DNA of 64,000 bases from Streptomyces collinus (GTDB lineage: Bacteria; Actinomycetota; Actinomycetes; Streptomycetales; Streptomycetaceae), in assembly GCF_031348265.1 (NCBI RefSeq), contig NZ_CP133771.1, positions 5,394,001 to 5,458,000 of the forward strand. The letters are read 5' to 3'. The notes beneath the pieces were generated by a model, which worked only from the letters and a program-made list of their open reading frames with translations, ran no database searches and was not told the origin of the DNA. Shown here piece by piece: positions 55,722-64,000 of the stretch. Numbering within the stretch: the stretch's first letter is position 1; every line of letters starts with the position of its first letter. The translations under genes were made by a program, and so were the position numbers.

Positions 55722-56606
55722 ATGGCTATCTTCCTCAACAAGGACAGCAAGGTCATCGTCCAGGGCATGACCGGTGCCACGGGCATGAAGCACACCAAGC
55801 TCATGCTGGCCGACGGCACGAACATCGTCGGTGGCGTGAACCCCCGCAAGGCGGGCACGTCCGTCGACATCGACGGCAACGACATCCCGGTCTTCGGCAC
55901 GGTCGCCGAGGCCATGGAGAAGACGGGCGCCGACGTGTCCGTCCTCTTCGTCCCGCCGGCCTTCGCCAAGGCCGCCGTCGTCGAGGCCATCGACGCCGAG
56001 ATCCCGCTCGCGGTCGTCATCACCGAGGGCATCGCCGTCCACGACTCGGCCGCGTTCTACGCGTACGCCGTGTCCAAGGGCAACAAGACCCGCATCATCG
56101 GCCCGAACTGCCCCGGTCTCATCACCCCGGGCCAGTCCAACGCCGGCATCATCCCGGGCGACATCACCAAGCCGGGCCGCATCGGCCTGGTGTCGAAGTC
56201 CGGCACGCTGACGTACCAGATGATGTACGAGCTGCGGGACATCGGCTTCTCCTCGGCCGTCGGCATCGGTGGCGACCCGGTCATCGGCACGACCCACATC
56301 GACGCGCTCGCCGCGTTCGAGGCCGACCCCGACACCGACCTGATCGTCATGATCGGTGAGATCGGCGGCGACGCCGAGGAGCGGGCCGCGGCCTTCATCA
56401 AGGAGAACGTGAAGAAGCCGGTCGTCGGCTATGTCGCGGGCTTCACCGCGCCCGAGGGCAAGACCATGGGCCACGCCGGCGCCATCGTCTCCGGCTCCTC
56501 CGGCACGGCCGCCGCGAAGAAGGAGGCCCTTGAGGCCGCCGGCGTCAAGGTCGGCAAGACGCCGACCGAGACGGCCAAGCTGGCCCGCGCCATCCTCGCC
56601 GGCTGA
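55722..56606 (+). CDS. sucD: Succinyl-CoA synthetase, alpha subunit
   Basis: 294 residues. The CoA-binding Rossmann domain starts [29 protein letters not shown] and [14 protein letters not shown]. The ligase domain has [13 protein letters not shown] and [15 protein letters not shown]. The phosphorylated active-site His lies in [12 protein letters not shown] (GHAGA). Normal length. Directly after sucC, and followed by a hairpin terminator 21 bp past the stop. Confidence 0.97.
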   Translation: MAIFLNKDSKVIVQGMTGATGMKHTKLMLADGTNIVGGVNPRKAGTSVDIDGNDIPVFGTVAEAMEKTGADVSVLFVPPAFAKAAVVEAIDAEIPLAVVITEGIAVHDSAAFYAYAVSKGNKTRIIGPNCPGLITPGQSNAGIIPGDITKPGRIGLVSKSGTLTYQMMYELRDIGFSSAVGIGGDPVIGTTHIDALAAFEADPDTDLIVMIGEIGGDAEERAAAFIKENVKKPVVGYVAGFTAPEGKTMGHAGAIVSGSSGTAAAKKEALEAAGVKVGKTPTETAKLARAILAG

Positions 56607-56626
56607 GCACCGCCGCACGGCTCACA

Positions 56627-56662
56627 GATGGGCCCGCTCCCTGCACAGGGGGCGGGCCCATC
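56627..56662. terminator. Terminator after sucD
   Basis: GATGGGCCCGC (56627-56637) pairs perfectly with GCGGGCCCATC (56652-56662); the loop can itself pair (CCCTG/CAGGG). It lies between convergent genes. Confidence 0.85.
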
Positions 56663-56731
56663 GCCGTCTCCGCTGCCCTCACGCCCGTCTCTACCGCCCG
56701 CCGCCGCCACTCTCCCGGAGGACCGGCGGCG

Positions 56732-57997
56732 TCACCATGGCTGGGGCAGCAGCCGGACCGGCCCTCGCTGCTCCTCCTTGCGCAGCTTCGCCCGCAGCTT
56801 CCGCTCCGACTCCGACAGCGGCCCGGGCGCCAGCCGTGGCGGTACGCCCTGCACCGTCTCCCCCTCGGGCACCGGCGGCTCGTAGTGCGTCGGGGCCGTG
56901 CGCACGGTGAGGGCCGTCGTGCCGATCAGGGCGACCGTGAAGGCGATGGCGGCCCGGGTCCAGAAGCGGGCCCGGCGTTCCCCGTCCTTCCGCACGACCG
57001 ACGGTTTGGCGGCCCGCAGCCGCTCGACGGAGGCCAGTTCGACCAGCCGCCAGTGCAGTGTCTCCGGGTCGGCCAGCTCCGGCAGCCGCTCGGCGACCGC
57101 CTCGCGCGCGTGCGCCAGCCGGTTCACGGCCGCGCGGGTGCTCGCCTCCGTCTCCGCCGCCGTCTCGGGCAGGCCGAGCCCGACCCCGTCGTAGAGCACC
57201 AGCGTGCGGCGGTAGGACGGGGGGAGTTTCAGCAGGGAGTCCATCAGCGCGCGGTCGAACGCGTCGGGCGGCGGCGGCTCGGGGTGCCGGTAGCGCGGCC
57301 GGAACCGGTGCCACGGGGAGAGCGCGCACTCGTACGCCATCGCGCGCACCCAGCCCGCCGGGTCGCGGTCCCGGGCCACCTCGGGCCAGCGCTGCCAGGC
57401 GATCTGGAAGGCCCGCTCCACCGACTCCCGGGCCAGTTCACGCCGGCCGGTCAGCAGATAGGTCTGCCGGACGAGGGCGGGGGCACAGAAGGCGTACAGC
57501 GCGTCGAAGGCCTGATCAGGGGTCAGGGCGGCGATGGCGTCGTCCGGCCGGCGCGGGGGTGTCGTCCGGGGGCGTTCGGTGAGGATGACGCGGTGCCCGT
57601 GCGGGACGGGGGTGCGGCTCCGGTCGGGGACGGTGACGGGGCCGCGGCCCCGGTCCTTCGCGGCGGGTCGTTTCCGGTCGGGGGCGGCGGTCTTGCGCCG
57701 GGCGCGTGCGGCTCCGCGCGAGAGGACCGCCCCGGGCGCCGGTTCCGGGTCGTCGGAGTCGGCGGCGCCGTCCTGATCAGGCGTCATTCCCGCCTCGTCG
57801 CCGAGCGAGTCGAGCAGCTTCGCGTACTTCTCCCCCTTGCGGCCACGCGGCGTGGAGCGGCCGGTCTCCCACGCGCGCACCGTCTCGCCGGTGACGCCCA
57901 CCCGGGAGGCCAGCTGAGCCCGCGTCAGCGAGGCGGCCTCGCGCAGGCGCCGGCGCTCCTTGGGCGGAGGGAGCGGGATGGCAGGGCTCTGGGTCAC
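56732..57997 (-). CDS. Xre-HTH / ECF-sigma-like fusion with C-terminal TM helix
   Basis: 421 residues from GTG 57997. Residues about 14-62 form a Cro/Xre HTH ([37 protein letters not shown]). A basic Pro-rich linker follows. Then an ECF sigma region 2-like block ([44 protein letters not shown]) and a region 4-like block ([51 protein letters not shown]). Near 345-365 lies one hydrophobic helix ([20 protein letters not shown]), then a 50-residue outside tail. A membrane-held transcription factor with its DNA-binding parts inside is the simplest reading. Confidence 0.82.
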   Translation of the reverse strand: MTQSPAIPLPPPKERRRLREAASLTRAQLASRVGVTGETVRAWETGRSTPRGRKGEKYAKLLDSLGDEAGMTPDQDGAADSDDPEPAPGAVLSRGAARARRKTAAPDRKRPAAKDRGRGPVTVPDRSRTPVPHGHRVILTERPRTTPPRRPDDAIAALTPDQAFDALYAFCAPALVRQTYLLTGRRELARESVERAFQIAWQRWPEVARDRDPAGWVRAMAYECALSPWHRFRPRYRHPEPPPPDAFDRALMDSLLKLPPSYRRTLVLYDGVGLGLPETAAETEASTRAAVNRLAHAREAVAERLPELADPETLHWRLVELASVERLRAAKPSVVRKDGERRARFWTRAAIAFTVALIGTTALTVRTAPTHYEPPVPEGETVQGVPPRLAPGPLSESERKLRAKLRKEEQRGPVRLLPQPW

Positions 57998-58093
57998 AGG
58001 GCGCGCCTCCGTCCGGAAAAGTACATAAACGTATTTTTAGCGACACAGCGAAAGTTCGCCTGTTACGCCGGTAAAGCGCGTGTCGTTGGGAGC

Positions 58094-60022
58094 ATGGCGG
58101 GCGTGACCGAGATGACCGCTCGCCGACGTTCGCCGGCGCCCCTGCTCACCCGGATGCGCGACCGTTCGCCCGGGCTGGTCGGCGGCCTCCTGGGGGGTGC
58201 GCTCGCGGCGGGCCTCGGACTGGCGTCGTTCGCCGTGCTCGTGATGCTGCTGTGGATCAGCTCGCCCTACCCGGACAGCGGGCCCGGTGGCGCCATGCAT
58301 GTGGCGGCTGCGCTGTGGCTGCTGGCGCACGGCGCCGAACTGGTCCGCACCGACACGCTCTCCGGTGTCCCCGCCCCCCTCGGCCTGCCGCCCCTGTTGC
58401 TGCTCGCGCTGCCGGTGTGGCTGCTGCACCGGGCGGCCCGGGACGCCACGGACGGTGGGGGAGGAGCCGAGGACGACGACTTCGAGGAGGACACCGAGGC
58501 GGTCGCGAGCCCGCCCCTGGTCTCCCCCCGCATTGCGTGGACGGGCGTCGTCCTCGGCTACCTCGCCGTCGCCGCGCCCGCCGCCCTGTACGCCGCGGGC
58601 GGTGTGCTGCGGCCGTCGTGGGTGTGGACGGCGGTGTGCGTTCCGCTGGTCGCCGTCGTGGCGGCGGGGGCGGGCGTGTGGTCGGCGTACGGCCGTCCGG
58701 GCCGGCCGCTGCGGCGACTGCTGGGCCTGCTGCCCGAGGGAGTACGCCCGCTGGTGCTCGGCCCGGACGGGCGCCCCGGTGTCGCGGCCCGGGCCGCGGC
58801 GGCCGGGGCCGTGATGCTCCTCGGGGGCGGTGCGCTGCTGGTGGTGGCGTCGATGGTGGGCCATGGAGCGGCGACTCAGGCGTCGTTGCTCCGGCTGACC
58901 GAGGGCTGGTCGGGGCGGTTCGCCGTACTCCTGCTGTGCGCGGCCCTGGTGCCCAACGCGGCGGTGTGGGGCGCCGCCTATGCCCTCGGCCCGGGCTTCG
59001 CCCTCGGCGCCGGCCACACGGTCGGCCCGCTTGCCTCGGCGCCGGCTCCGCTCCTGCCACCGTTTCCGCTGCTGGCGGCGGTGCCGGAGGCGGGAAAGGG
59101 GACGCCGGTGCACTGGGCGGCCGGGGTCGTACCGGTGGTCGCCGCGCTGGTCATGGGCTGGACGGTGGCCAAGGGTGCGGCGTCCGCGGAGCGCAGCGGG
59201 ACGAAACCGGGCGGCGGCACGCGGACCGCGGTCTGGTCGGTCGGCCGTACCGCCCGGACCGCCGCGTTGGCTTCGCTGCTCTGCGCGGCCGCGCTCGCAG
59301 GGCTGGCCGCGGTGTCGGGCGGCCCCATCGGTTCTGCCGTGCTGTCCCGCTTCGGCCCGGTGTGGTGGCAGGTCGCCGCCGCGACGCTGGCCTGGCTGGT
59401 GCTGCTGGCGGTCCCGACGGCGGTGGGGGTACGGGCCTGGCGGTGCCGCTCGGCCCGGGCGGAGGAGCCGAAGATCGGCAAGCAGCGGGAGACGGCGGCC
59501 GACAGCGCCCGGGGGCGAGGGCGGGCCCGGAAGCACGGCCGCGGTTGGTTCACGCGCACCGGCGTCGCCGGGATGGCCGGGGTGACCGGAGCCGTCGAGG
59601 GCGCCCGGGGCGCCGGACGGCCGGGGCGGAACGAGGTCGCCCAGGGCGTCTGGGGCCTCGGAGATCCCGACGAGGCCTGGGAGGCGGACCGCGGCGGACG
59701 CACCGCGCGCGACACCTCACCGGCCGACGGGACGCCGTCGCCCCACCAGTCCTCGGACCCCGAGCGGGACGCGCCGGACCTGCGCCATCAGGACCGCGAG
59801 ACGGACTTCGGCCTCTACGACTTCCTGCCGTCCGGTCCGGCCTCCGAGCCGTACGACACCCCGGCCTCCGGGCCGTACGACACCCCGGCCTCCGAGCCAT
59901 ACGGCACTCCGGCTTCCGATCCGCCAGGCACCACGATCTCCGATCCGCACGGCACCCCGGCCTCCGGGCCGCACGGCACCCCGGACCCGCCCGGCCGGTC
60001 CAGGCCGACGGAAACCCCCTGA
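58094..60022 (+). CDS. perM: DUF6350 multi-TM protein, PerM-like
   Basis: 642 residues from ATG 58094 (GTG 58103 and ATG 58112 are alternatives). About ten TM helices occupy residues 20-460, beginning [42 protein letters not shown], a start typical of DUF6350. The cytoplasmic tail is long, charged and repetitive, ending in six SEPYDTPA-like octapeptides. From memory, the M. tuberculosis homologue is PerM (Rv0955), which also sits between sucCD and purN/purH and supports division-septum proteins. The symbol rests on that synteny and the fold. Confidence 0.78.
   Translation: MAGVTEMTARRRSPAPLLTRMRDRSPGLVGGLLGGALAAGLGLASFAVLVMLLWISSPYPDSGPGGAMHVAAALWLLAHGAELVRTDTLSGVPAPLGLPPLLLLALPVWLLHRAARDATDGGGGAEDDDFEEDTEAVASPPLVSPRIAWTGVVLGYLAVAAPAALYAAGGVLRPSWVWTAVCVPLVAVVAAGAGVWSAYGRPGRPLRRLLGLLPEGVRPLVLGPDGRPGVAARAAAAGAVMLLGGGALLVVASMVGHGAATQASLLRLTEGWSGRFAVLLLCAALVPNAAVWGAAYALGPGFALGAGHTVGPLASAPAPLLPPFPLLAAVPEAGKGTPVHWAAGVVPVVAALVMGWTVAKGAASAERSGTKPGGGTRTAVWSVGRTARTAALASLLCAAALAGLAAVSGGPIGSAVLSRFGPVWWQVAAATLAWLVLLAVPTAVGVRAWRCRSARAEEPKIGKQRETAADSARGRGRARKHGRGWFTRTGVAGMAGVTGAVEGARGAGRPGRNEVAQGVWGLGDPDEAWEADRGGRTARDTSPADGTPSPHQSSDPERDAPDLRHQDRETDFGLYDFLPSGPASEPYDTPASGPYDTPASEPYGTPASDPPGTTISDPHGTPASGPHGTPDPPGRSRPTETP
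59843..59984 (+). repeat. 24-bp tandem repeat (about 6 units) at the perM 3' end
   Basis: Units at 59843, 59867, 59891, 59915, 59939 and 59963 (the last partial) encode S-(E/G/D)-P-(Y/H)-(D/G)-T-P-A octapeptides. Divergence increases toward the middle units. Confidence 0.88.
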
Positions 60023-60026
60023 AGCG

Positions 60027-60824
60027 TCAGCCGTCGGTCCCCAGCAGCCCGCGGAGCTGCTCCGGCAGGAGCTCGGTGCAGGACTGCTTCGCCTCGTTGG
60101 TGAGGGCGTCGTTCGTGCACGTGTAGTAGTCGCGGTAGACCAGCTGTGCCGTGAAGGACGCGGCGACCAGGGCGATCGCCAGCGACGCCGTGACCAGACC
60201 GCTCACCGCCGCCGTCGTCTGGGGGCGGCCGCCGCCCTGCTGCTCGGGGGCGGGGGAGGCCGGGTCGGGCCTGCGGGGCTTGGCGCGCAGGGAGCTGATG
60301 GCCCAGTAGAGGGCGAGCGCGCCGAGCAGCAGGGCCACGTACGGCCAGCTGAAGAGGGCGAAGAAGAAGGCCCACATGCCCGACAGCAGGGCGTAGCGCG
60401 CCCGGCGCTGCGCGGGGTCCGTCGGGTCCCAGCGCACGTTCGGGCCGCCGCCCTGGGGGCCGCCCTGGCCCTCGGGCCCGCTGCGGGGGCGATCACCGAA
60501 GCCGCCGGAGGAGCGGCCGGGCTGCCGGTCGCTCCACTGGCTGCCCCAGGGGGAACGGGACCCGCCGCCCTGGGAATCCTGGGAGTCCTGGGAGTCGTCG
60601 CCCGTCGGGCGACGCGGCTGCCAGGGCCGGTCCGGTGTGCCCTCGGGCGGCGGGGCGAAGGGGTTGTCCTCCTGGGACCCTCGGCCCCGCCCCTCCCCGC
60701 CGTCGCCGCCCGAAGGCGCGTCGGGCGGTGAGCTGGGGCGCTCCCGCAGCAGCACGGCGCCGCGCTCCCCTCCCTGCGGCGACAGCTGGGGGAACGTGAG
60801 GAGTCGCAGGCTGCGGTCCGGCAT
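60027..60824 (-). CDS. Membrane protein with disordered Pro/Gly/Asp N-terminus
   Basis: 265 residues from ATG 60824; GTG 60755 with GGGAGGGG 12 nt upstream is an alternative that removes 23 residues. The first 140 residues are hydrophilic and low-complexity ([24 protein letters not shown]..., [12 protein letters not shown]). Then come two TM helices ([39 protein letters not shown]) and one more ([31 protein letters not shown]). The outside end has two Cys ([16 protein letters not shown]). Lying tail-to-tail with perM, it may be the counterpart of the Rv0954-type partner, but that is only position-based. Confidence 0.75.
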   Translation of the reverse strand: MPDRSLRLLTFPQLSPQGGERGAVLLRERPSSPPDAPSGGDGGEGRGRGSQEDNPFAPPPEGTPDRPWQPRRPTGDDSQDSQDSQGGGSRSPWGSQWSDRQPGRSSGGFGDRPRSGPEGQGGPQGGGPNVRWDPTDPAQRRARYALLSGMWAFFFALFSWPYVALLLGALALYWAISSLRAKPRRPDPASPAPEQQGGGRPQTTAAVSGLVTASLAIALVAASFTAQLVYRDYYTCTNDALTNEAKQSCTELLPEQLRGLLGTDG

Positions 60825-61129
60825 CAGGTGAGCGTCTTCCCGTTGGTGAGGAGGAATGAGTGGACAGAACGGAACGGCGTCGGACCCGGGTCCGTCACCT
60901 CCTGAACGCACCACGTCCGGACGTCGTTCCCGAACCGGCTCCGTCCAGACGCTACCTTCCGGCCTTGCCCCCGTCCCGTGGGGGCCGCCCGGTGTGCCGG
61001 TATCGTTGCTGACGGTCGGCCGGTTCGTAGGCTTCCCCGTATCCGGGGACGCAAAGCATTCGTATGAATGTACAAAACGTCGGGTGTCGGCCGCCTTGGA
61101 CAGACGCTTCCCCGAGAAAGGCCCCCACC
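60825..61129. other. 305-bp divergent control region before purN
   Basis: Must hold the purN-purH promoter. The most AT-rich part is at 61050-61080, where CATTC-GTAT-GAATG (61058-61071) forms a small inverted repeat next to TACAAAAC. The purN GTG is preceded by GAGAAAGG. No purine riboswitch is recognisable. Confidence 0.4.
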
Positions 61130-61768
61130 GTGGCCGCCAAGCCCGTGGCCCCGCGCGCCAAGCGCCTCGTCGTGCTGGTCTCCGGATCCGGCACCAACCT
61201 CCAGGCGCTGCTCGACGAGATCGCCGCCGTCGGCGCACCGGAGTACGGGGCCGAGATCGTGGCCGTCGGCGCGGACCGCGAGGGCATCGAGGGGCTGGCG
61301 CGGGCCGAGCGCGCCGGGCTGCCGGCCTTCGTGTGCAGGGTCAAGGACCACGGCAGCCGCGAGGAGTGGGACGCCGCCCTCGCCGAGGCCGTCGCGGCGT
61401 ACGAGCCCGACCTCGTCGTCTCCGCCGGGTTCATGAAGATCGTCGGCAAGGAGTTCCTGGCGCGGTTCGGGGGGCGGTTCGTCAACACCCACCCCGCGCT
61501 GCTGCCCAGTTTCCCGGGAGCCCACGGTGTGCGGGACGCGCTCGCGTACGGCGCCAAGGTCACCGGCTGCACCGTCCACTTCGTCGACGACGGCGTCGAC
61601 ACCGGGCCGATCATCGCGCAGGGCGTGGTGGAGATCCGGGACGAGGACGACGAAGGCGCTCTCCACGAGCGCATCAAGGAAGTCGAGCGAAGGCTGCTCG
61701 TCGAGGTCGTGGGGCGCCTCGCCCGCAACGGCTATCGCATTGAGGGACGAAAGGTAGTTATCCAGTGA
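61130..61768 (+). CDS. purN: Phosphoribosylglycinamide formyltransferase 1
   Basis: 212 residues from GTG 61130, chosen for its Shine-Dalgarno; an upstream in-frame ATG at 61064 would add a poor N-terminus. The substrate-binding start [20 protein letters not shown] is followed by [43 protein letters not shown]. The [12 protein letters not shown] loop holds the catalytic Asn and His, and the Asp is in [16 protein letters not shown]. It transfers formyl from 10-formyl-THF to GAR in purine synthesis. Its stop overlaps purH by 4 bp. Confidence 0.96.
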   Translation: MAAKPVAPRAKRLVVLVSGSGTNLQALLDEIAAVGAPEYGAEIVAVGADREGIEGLARAERAGLPAFVCRVKDHGSREEWDAALAEAVAAYEPDLVVSAGFMKIVGKEFLARFGGRFVNTHPALLPSFPGAHGVRDALAYGAKVTGCTVHFVDDGVDTGPIIAQGVVEIRDEDDEGALHERIKEVERRLLVEVVGRLARNGYRIEGRKVVIQ

Positions 61769-63327
61769 CCGCCGAGAGCAACAAGCGGCCCCTTCGCCGG
61801 GCGCTCGTCAGCGTCTACGACAAGACCGGCCTGGAAGAGCTGGCGCGCGGGCTCCACGAGGCCGGGGTCGAGCTCGTCTCCACCGGCTCCACCGCCGCGA
61901 AGATCGCCGCTGCCGGCGTCCCCGTCACCAAGGTCGAGGAGCTCACCGGCTTCCCCGAGTGCCTGGACGGCCGCGTCAAGACCCTGCACCCCCGGGTCCA
62001 CGCCGGCATCCTCGCCGACCTGCGCCTGGACAGCCACCGCGAGCAGCTCGCCGAGCTGGGTGTCGAGCCGTTCGACCTCGTCGTCGTGAACCTCTACCCG
62101 TTCCGCGAGACCGTCGCCTCCGGTGCCTCGCCCGACGAGTGCGTGGAGCAGATCGACATCGGCGGTCCCTCGATGGTCCGCGCCGCCGCCAAGAACCACC
62201 CCTCGGTCGCGGTCGTCACCAGCCCGGCCCGGTACGCCGACGTGCTCAAGGCCGTCCAGGGCGGCGGCTTCGACCTCGCCACCCGCAAGCGGCTCGCCGC
62301 CGAGGCCTTCCAGCACACGGCCGCCTACGACGTCGCCGTCGCCTCCTGGTTCGCCTCCTCCTACGCGCCCGTCGACGAGTCGCAGTTCCCCGACTTCCTC
62401 GGCGCCACCTGGGAGCGCGAGCACACCCTGCGGTACGGCGAGAACCCGCACCAGCCCGCCGCGCTCTACGTCTCCGGCACGGGCGGCCTCGCCCAGGCCG
62501 AGCAGCTGCACGGCAAGGAGATGTCGTACAACAACTACACGGACACGGACGCCGCCCGCCGCGCCGCGTACGACCACGCCGAGCCGGCCGTCGCGATCAT
62601 CAAGCACGCCAATCCCTGCGGCATCGCCGTCGGCGCGGACGTCGCCGAGGCGCACCGCAAGGCGCACGCCTGTGACCCGCTGTCGGCGTTCGGCGGCGTG
62701 ATCGCGGTCAACCGCCCGGTCAGCAAGGAGATGGCGGAGCAGGTCGCGGAGATCTTCACCGAGGTCATCGTCGCGCCGGACTATGAGGACGGCGCGCTGG
62801 AGGCCCTCACCAAGAAGAAGAACATCCGTGTGCTGCGCTGCGCCGACGGGCCCGCCGCGCCCGTCGAGATCAAGCCCATCGACGGCGGTGCGCTGCTCCA
62901 GGTCACCGACCGCCTCCAGGCCGACGGCGACGACCCGGCCAACTGGACGCTGGCGACCGGCGACGCGCTGAGCGCCGACGAGCTGGCCGAGCTGGCCTTC
63001 GCGTGGAAGGCCTGCCGCGCGGTGAAGTCCAACGCGATCCTGCTCGCCAAGGACGGTGCCTCGGTCGGCGTCGGCATGGGGCAGGTCAACCGCGTCGACT
63101 CCTGCAAGCTCGCGGTGGAGCGGGCCGGCGAGGAGCGGGCCAGGGGCTCGTACGTCGCGTCGGACGCGTTCTTCCCGTTCCCGGACAACATCGACGTCCT
63201 GGGTGCCGCGGGCGTCAAGGCCATCGTGCAGCCCGGTGGGTCGGTCCGTGACGAGCTGGTCGTGGAGGCCGCGCAGAAGGCCGGCATCACGATGTACTTC
63301 ACGGGGACGCGGCACTTCTTCCACTGA
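61765..63327 (+). CDS. purH: Bifunctional AICAR formyltransferase / IMP cyclohydrolase
   Basis: 520 residues from GTG 61765, which overlaps the purN stop (GTGA). N-terminal IMPCH domain: [62 protein letters not shown]-terminal AICARFT domain: [26 protein letters not shown] (catalytic Lys-His), [35 protein letters not shown] and the end [11 protein letters not shown]. It catalyses the last two steps to IMP, supplying guaA's pathway elsewhere in this window. Confidence 0.98.
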   Translation: MTAESNKRPLRRALVSVYDKTGLEELARGLHEAGVELVSTGSTAAKIAAAGVPVTKVEELTGFPECLDGRVKTLHPRVHAGILADLRLDSHREQLAELGVEPFDLVVVNLYPFRETVASGASPDECVEQIDIGGPSMVRAAAKNHPSVAVVTSPARYADVLKAVQGGGFDLATRKRLAAEAFQHTAAYDVAVASWFASSYAPVDESQFPDFLGATWEREHTLRYGENPHQPAALYVSGTGGLAQAEQLHGKEMSYNNYTDTDAARRAAYDHAEPAVAIIKHANPCGIAVGADVAEAHRKAHACDPLSAFGGVIAVNRPVSKEMAEQVAEIFTEVIVAPDYEDGALEALTKKKNIRVLRCADGPAAPVEIKPIDGGALLQVTDRLQADGDDPANWTLATGDALSADELAELAFAWKACRAVKSNAILLAKDGASVGVGMGQVNRVDSCKLAVERAGEERARGSYVASDAFFPFPDNIDVLGAAGVKAIVQPGGSVRDELVVEAAQKAGITMYFTGTRHFFH

Positions 63328-63338
63328 GCCGTTGACGA

Positions 63339-63374
63339 CGGAGCGGGCCGGCGGAACCCCACCGGCCCGCTCCG
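63339..63374. terminator. Terminator after purH
   Basis: A 13-bp stem (63339-63351 with 63362-63374, GAGCGGGCCGG core) and 10-nt loop lie 12 bp after the purH stop, between convergent genes. Confidence 0.85.
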
Positions 63375-63387
63375 GCCATGTCAGGCG

Positions 63388-63972
63388 TCAGACCTCGTAC
63401 CGCCCGGTCTCCAGGAAGTACCGCAGTTCCTCCGGAGTGCCGTCGATGACGTCCTCGGCGGCCGCGCGCAGGGCCGCGCTGATGGTCGGGTCGGCCAGGA
63501 TGCGGGCGACGGCGACGCGGTCGTCCTCAGCCTGGGCGAGGCGGTGGCCGGTTTCGAGGAAGGCGCGCAGGGCTTCCGGGGTGTTGGTGTCGAGGGCTTT
63601 GGTGGCTTCGCGCTTGACGCCGCGGCCGGAGTCGGGGTCGCCGATGATGCGGACGATGGCGACGCGGTCGTCCTCGGCCTGGGCCAGGCGGTAGCCGGAC
63701 TTCAGGAACTCCCGCATGTCCTCCACGGTGCCGTCGAGCGCCTCGTTGGCCTCACGGGTGACACCGCGGCCGGTGTCCTCGTCGGCCAGGATGCGCAGGA
63801 TCGCGATCCGCAGCTCCTCCTCCGACATCTGGTCCACCGGAGTGCCGTCCGCCGGTGAGGCCGCCACCACCGCCTCGGGAGCCGTGCCGGTGGCGAAGGC
63901 CGGTGTGGTGAACAGGAGGGCGGGGGCGAGGGCGCCGGCGGCGACGAGCAGGGCACCGCGGGTGAGTCTCAT
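63388..63972 (-). CDS. Secreted ALF-repeat protein
   Basis: 194 residues from ATG 63972 (GAGAGAGG upstream). Signal peptide MRLTRGALLVAAGALAPALLFTTPAFA. Three copies of a helical repeat of about 47 residues follow, each of the form DRVAIxRIxxDPxSGRGVxREAxxALDxxTPEALRxFLExGxxLAQAED. This is the ALF (short helical) repeat common in Streptomyces secreted proteins, often near toxins or secreted enzymes. No catalytic domain is attached. Its upstream region leaves the window. Confidence 0.88.
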   Translation of the reverse strand: MRLTRGALLVAAGALAPALLFTTPAFATGTAPEAVVAASPADGTPVDQMSEEELRIAILRILADEDTGRGVTREANEALDGTVEDMREFLKSGYRLAQAEDDRVAIVRIIGDPDSGRGVKREATKALDTNTPEALRAFLETGHRLAQAEDDRVAVARILADPTISAALRAAAEDVIDGTPEELRYFLETGRYEV

Positions 63973-64000
63973 GCGTGAACCTCTCTCCAACTGGTCGGAA

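Noticed and set aside
56885-58093. A long N-terminal extension of the perM frame
   Set aside because: It is antisense to the Xre/sigma-like gene, which has clear HTH and sigma blocks.

Overview
The window is about 72% G+C, with G/C in nearly every third codon position, GTG/TTG starts, many leaderless starts and long GC-rich hairpins. Gene content and order point to a Streptomyces chromosome core region. From memory it corresponds to the S. coelicolor SCO4774-SCO4814 neighbourhood. The right half also keeps an order I recall from Mycobacterium tuberculosis (uvrD1, M23 peptidase, sucC, sucD, perM, purN, purH). I see no insertion sequence, prophage, CRISPR array, tRNA or rRNA.

Layout. 1-2400: end of a nucleotide-sugar dehydrogenase and glpD. 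2487-15316: a secreted serine hydrolase, then six consecutive genes for one-TM Hanks-type kinases or kinase-like proteins. One is a clear pseudokinase and another lacks two catalytic residues. 15453-21394: succinate-semialdehyde dehydrogenase, a ChoD-like GMC oxidoreductase, an LAETG surface protein and a hypothetical membrane protein. 21395-24084: a small chorismate mutase with a candidate Phe/Tyr leader peptide, divergent from guaA. 24094-32537: PPOX, class II aldolase, DUF4429, DoxX and PspC proteins and a PspC-type sensor kinase/response regulator pair. 32547-37556: two NlpC/P60 endopeptidases, one behind a c-di-AMP riboswitch, separated by membrane and secreted proteins. 38052-44140: pcrA, an M23 peptidase, a lipase and icmB. 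44320-52555: a divergent module, SWIM + DUF5691 leftward and MoxR + DUF5682 + a 48-residue ORF + VWA rightward. 52772-63972: a repetitive extracytoplasmic protein, sucCD, an Xre/sigma-like membrane protein, perM, purN-purH and an ALF-repeat secreted protein.

Themes. Cell-envelope sensing and remodelling dominate: kinases with extracytoplasmic domains, P60 and M23 hydrolases, PspC system, sortase substrate. Central metabolism (glpD, guaA, sucCD, purNH, icmB) is interspersed.

The strongest candidates for something new are: (i) the SWIM/DUF5691 and MoxR/DUF5682/VWA module, whose two divergent promoters match the RecA-independent (PafBC/ClpR-type) DNA-damage consensus, a signature also present at pcrA; (ii) the leaderless aromatic leader peptide and competing hairpins before the chorismate mutase; (iii) the kinase array with built-in pseudokinases. 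All family assignments were made by eye from the sequence; no database search was run.
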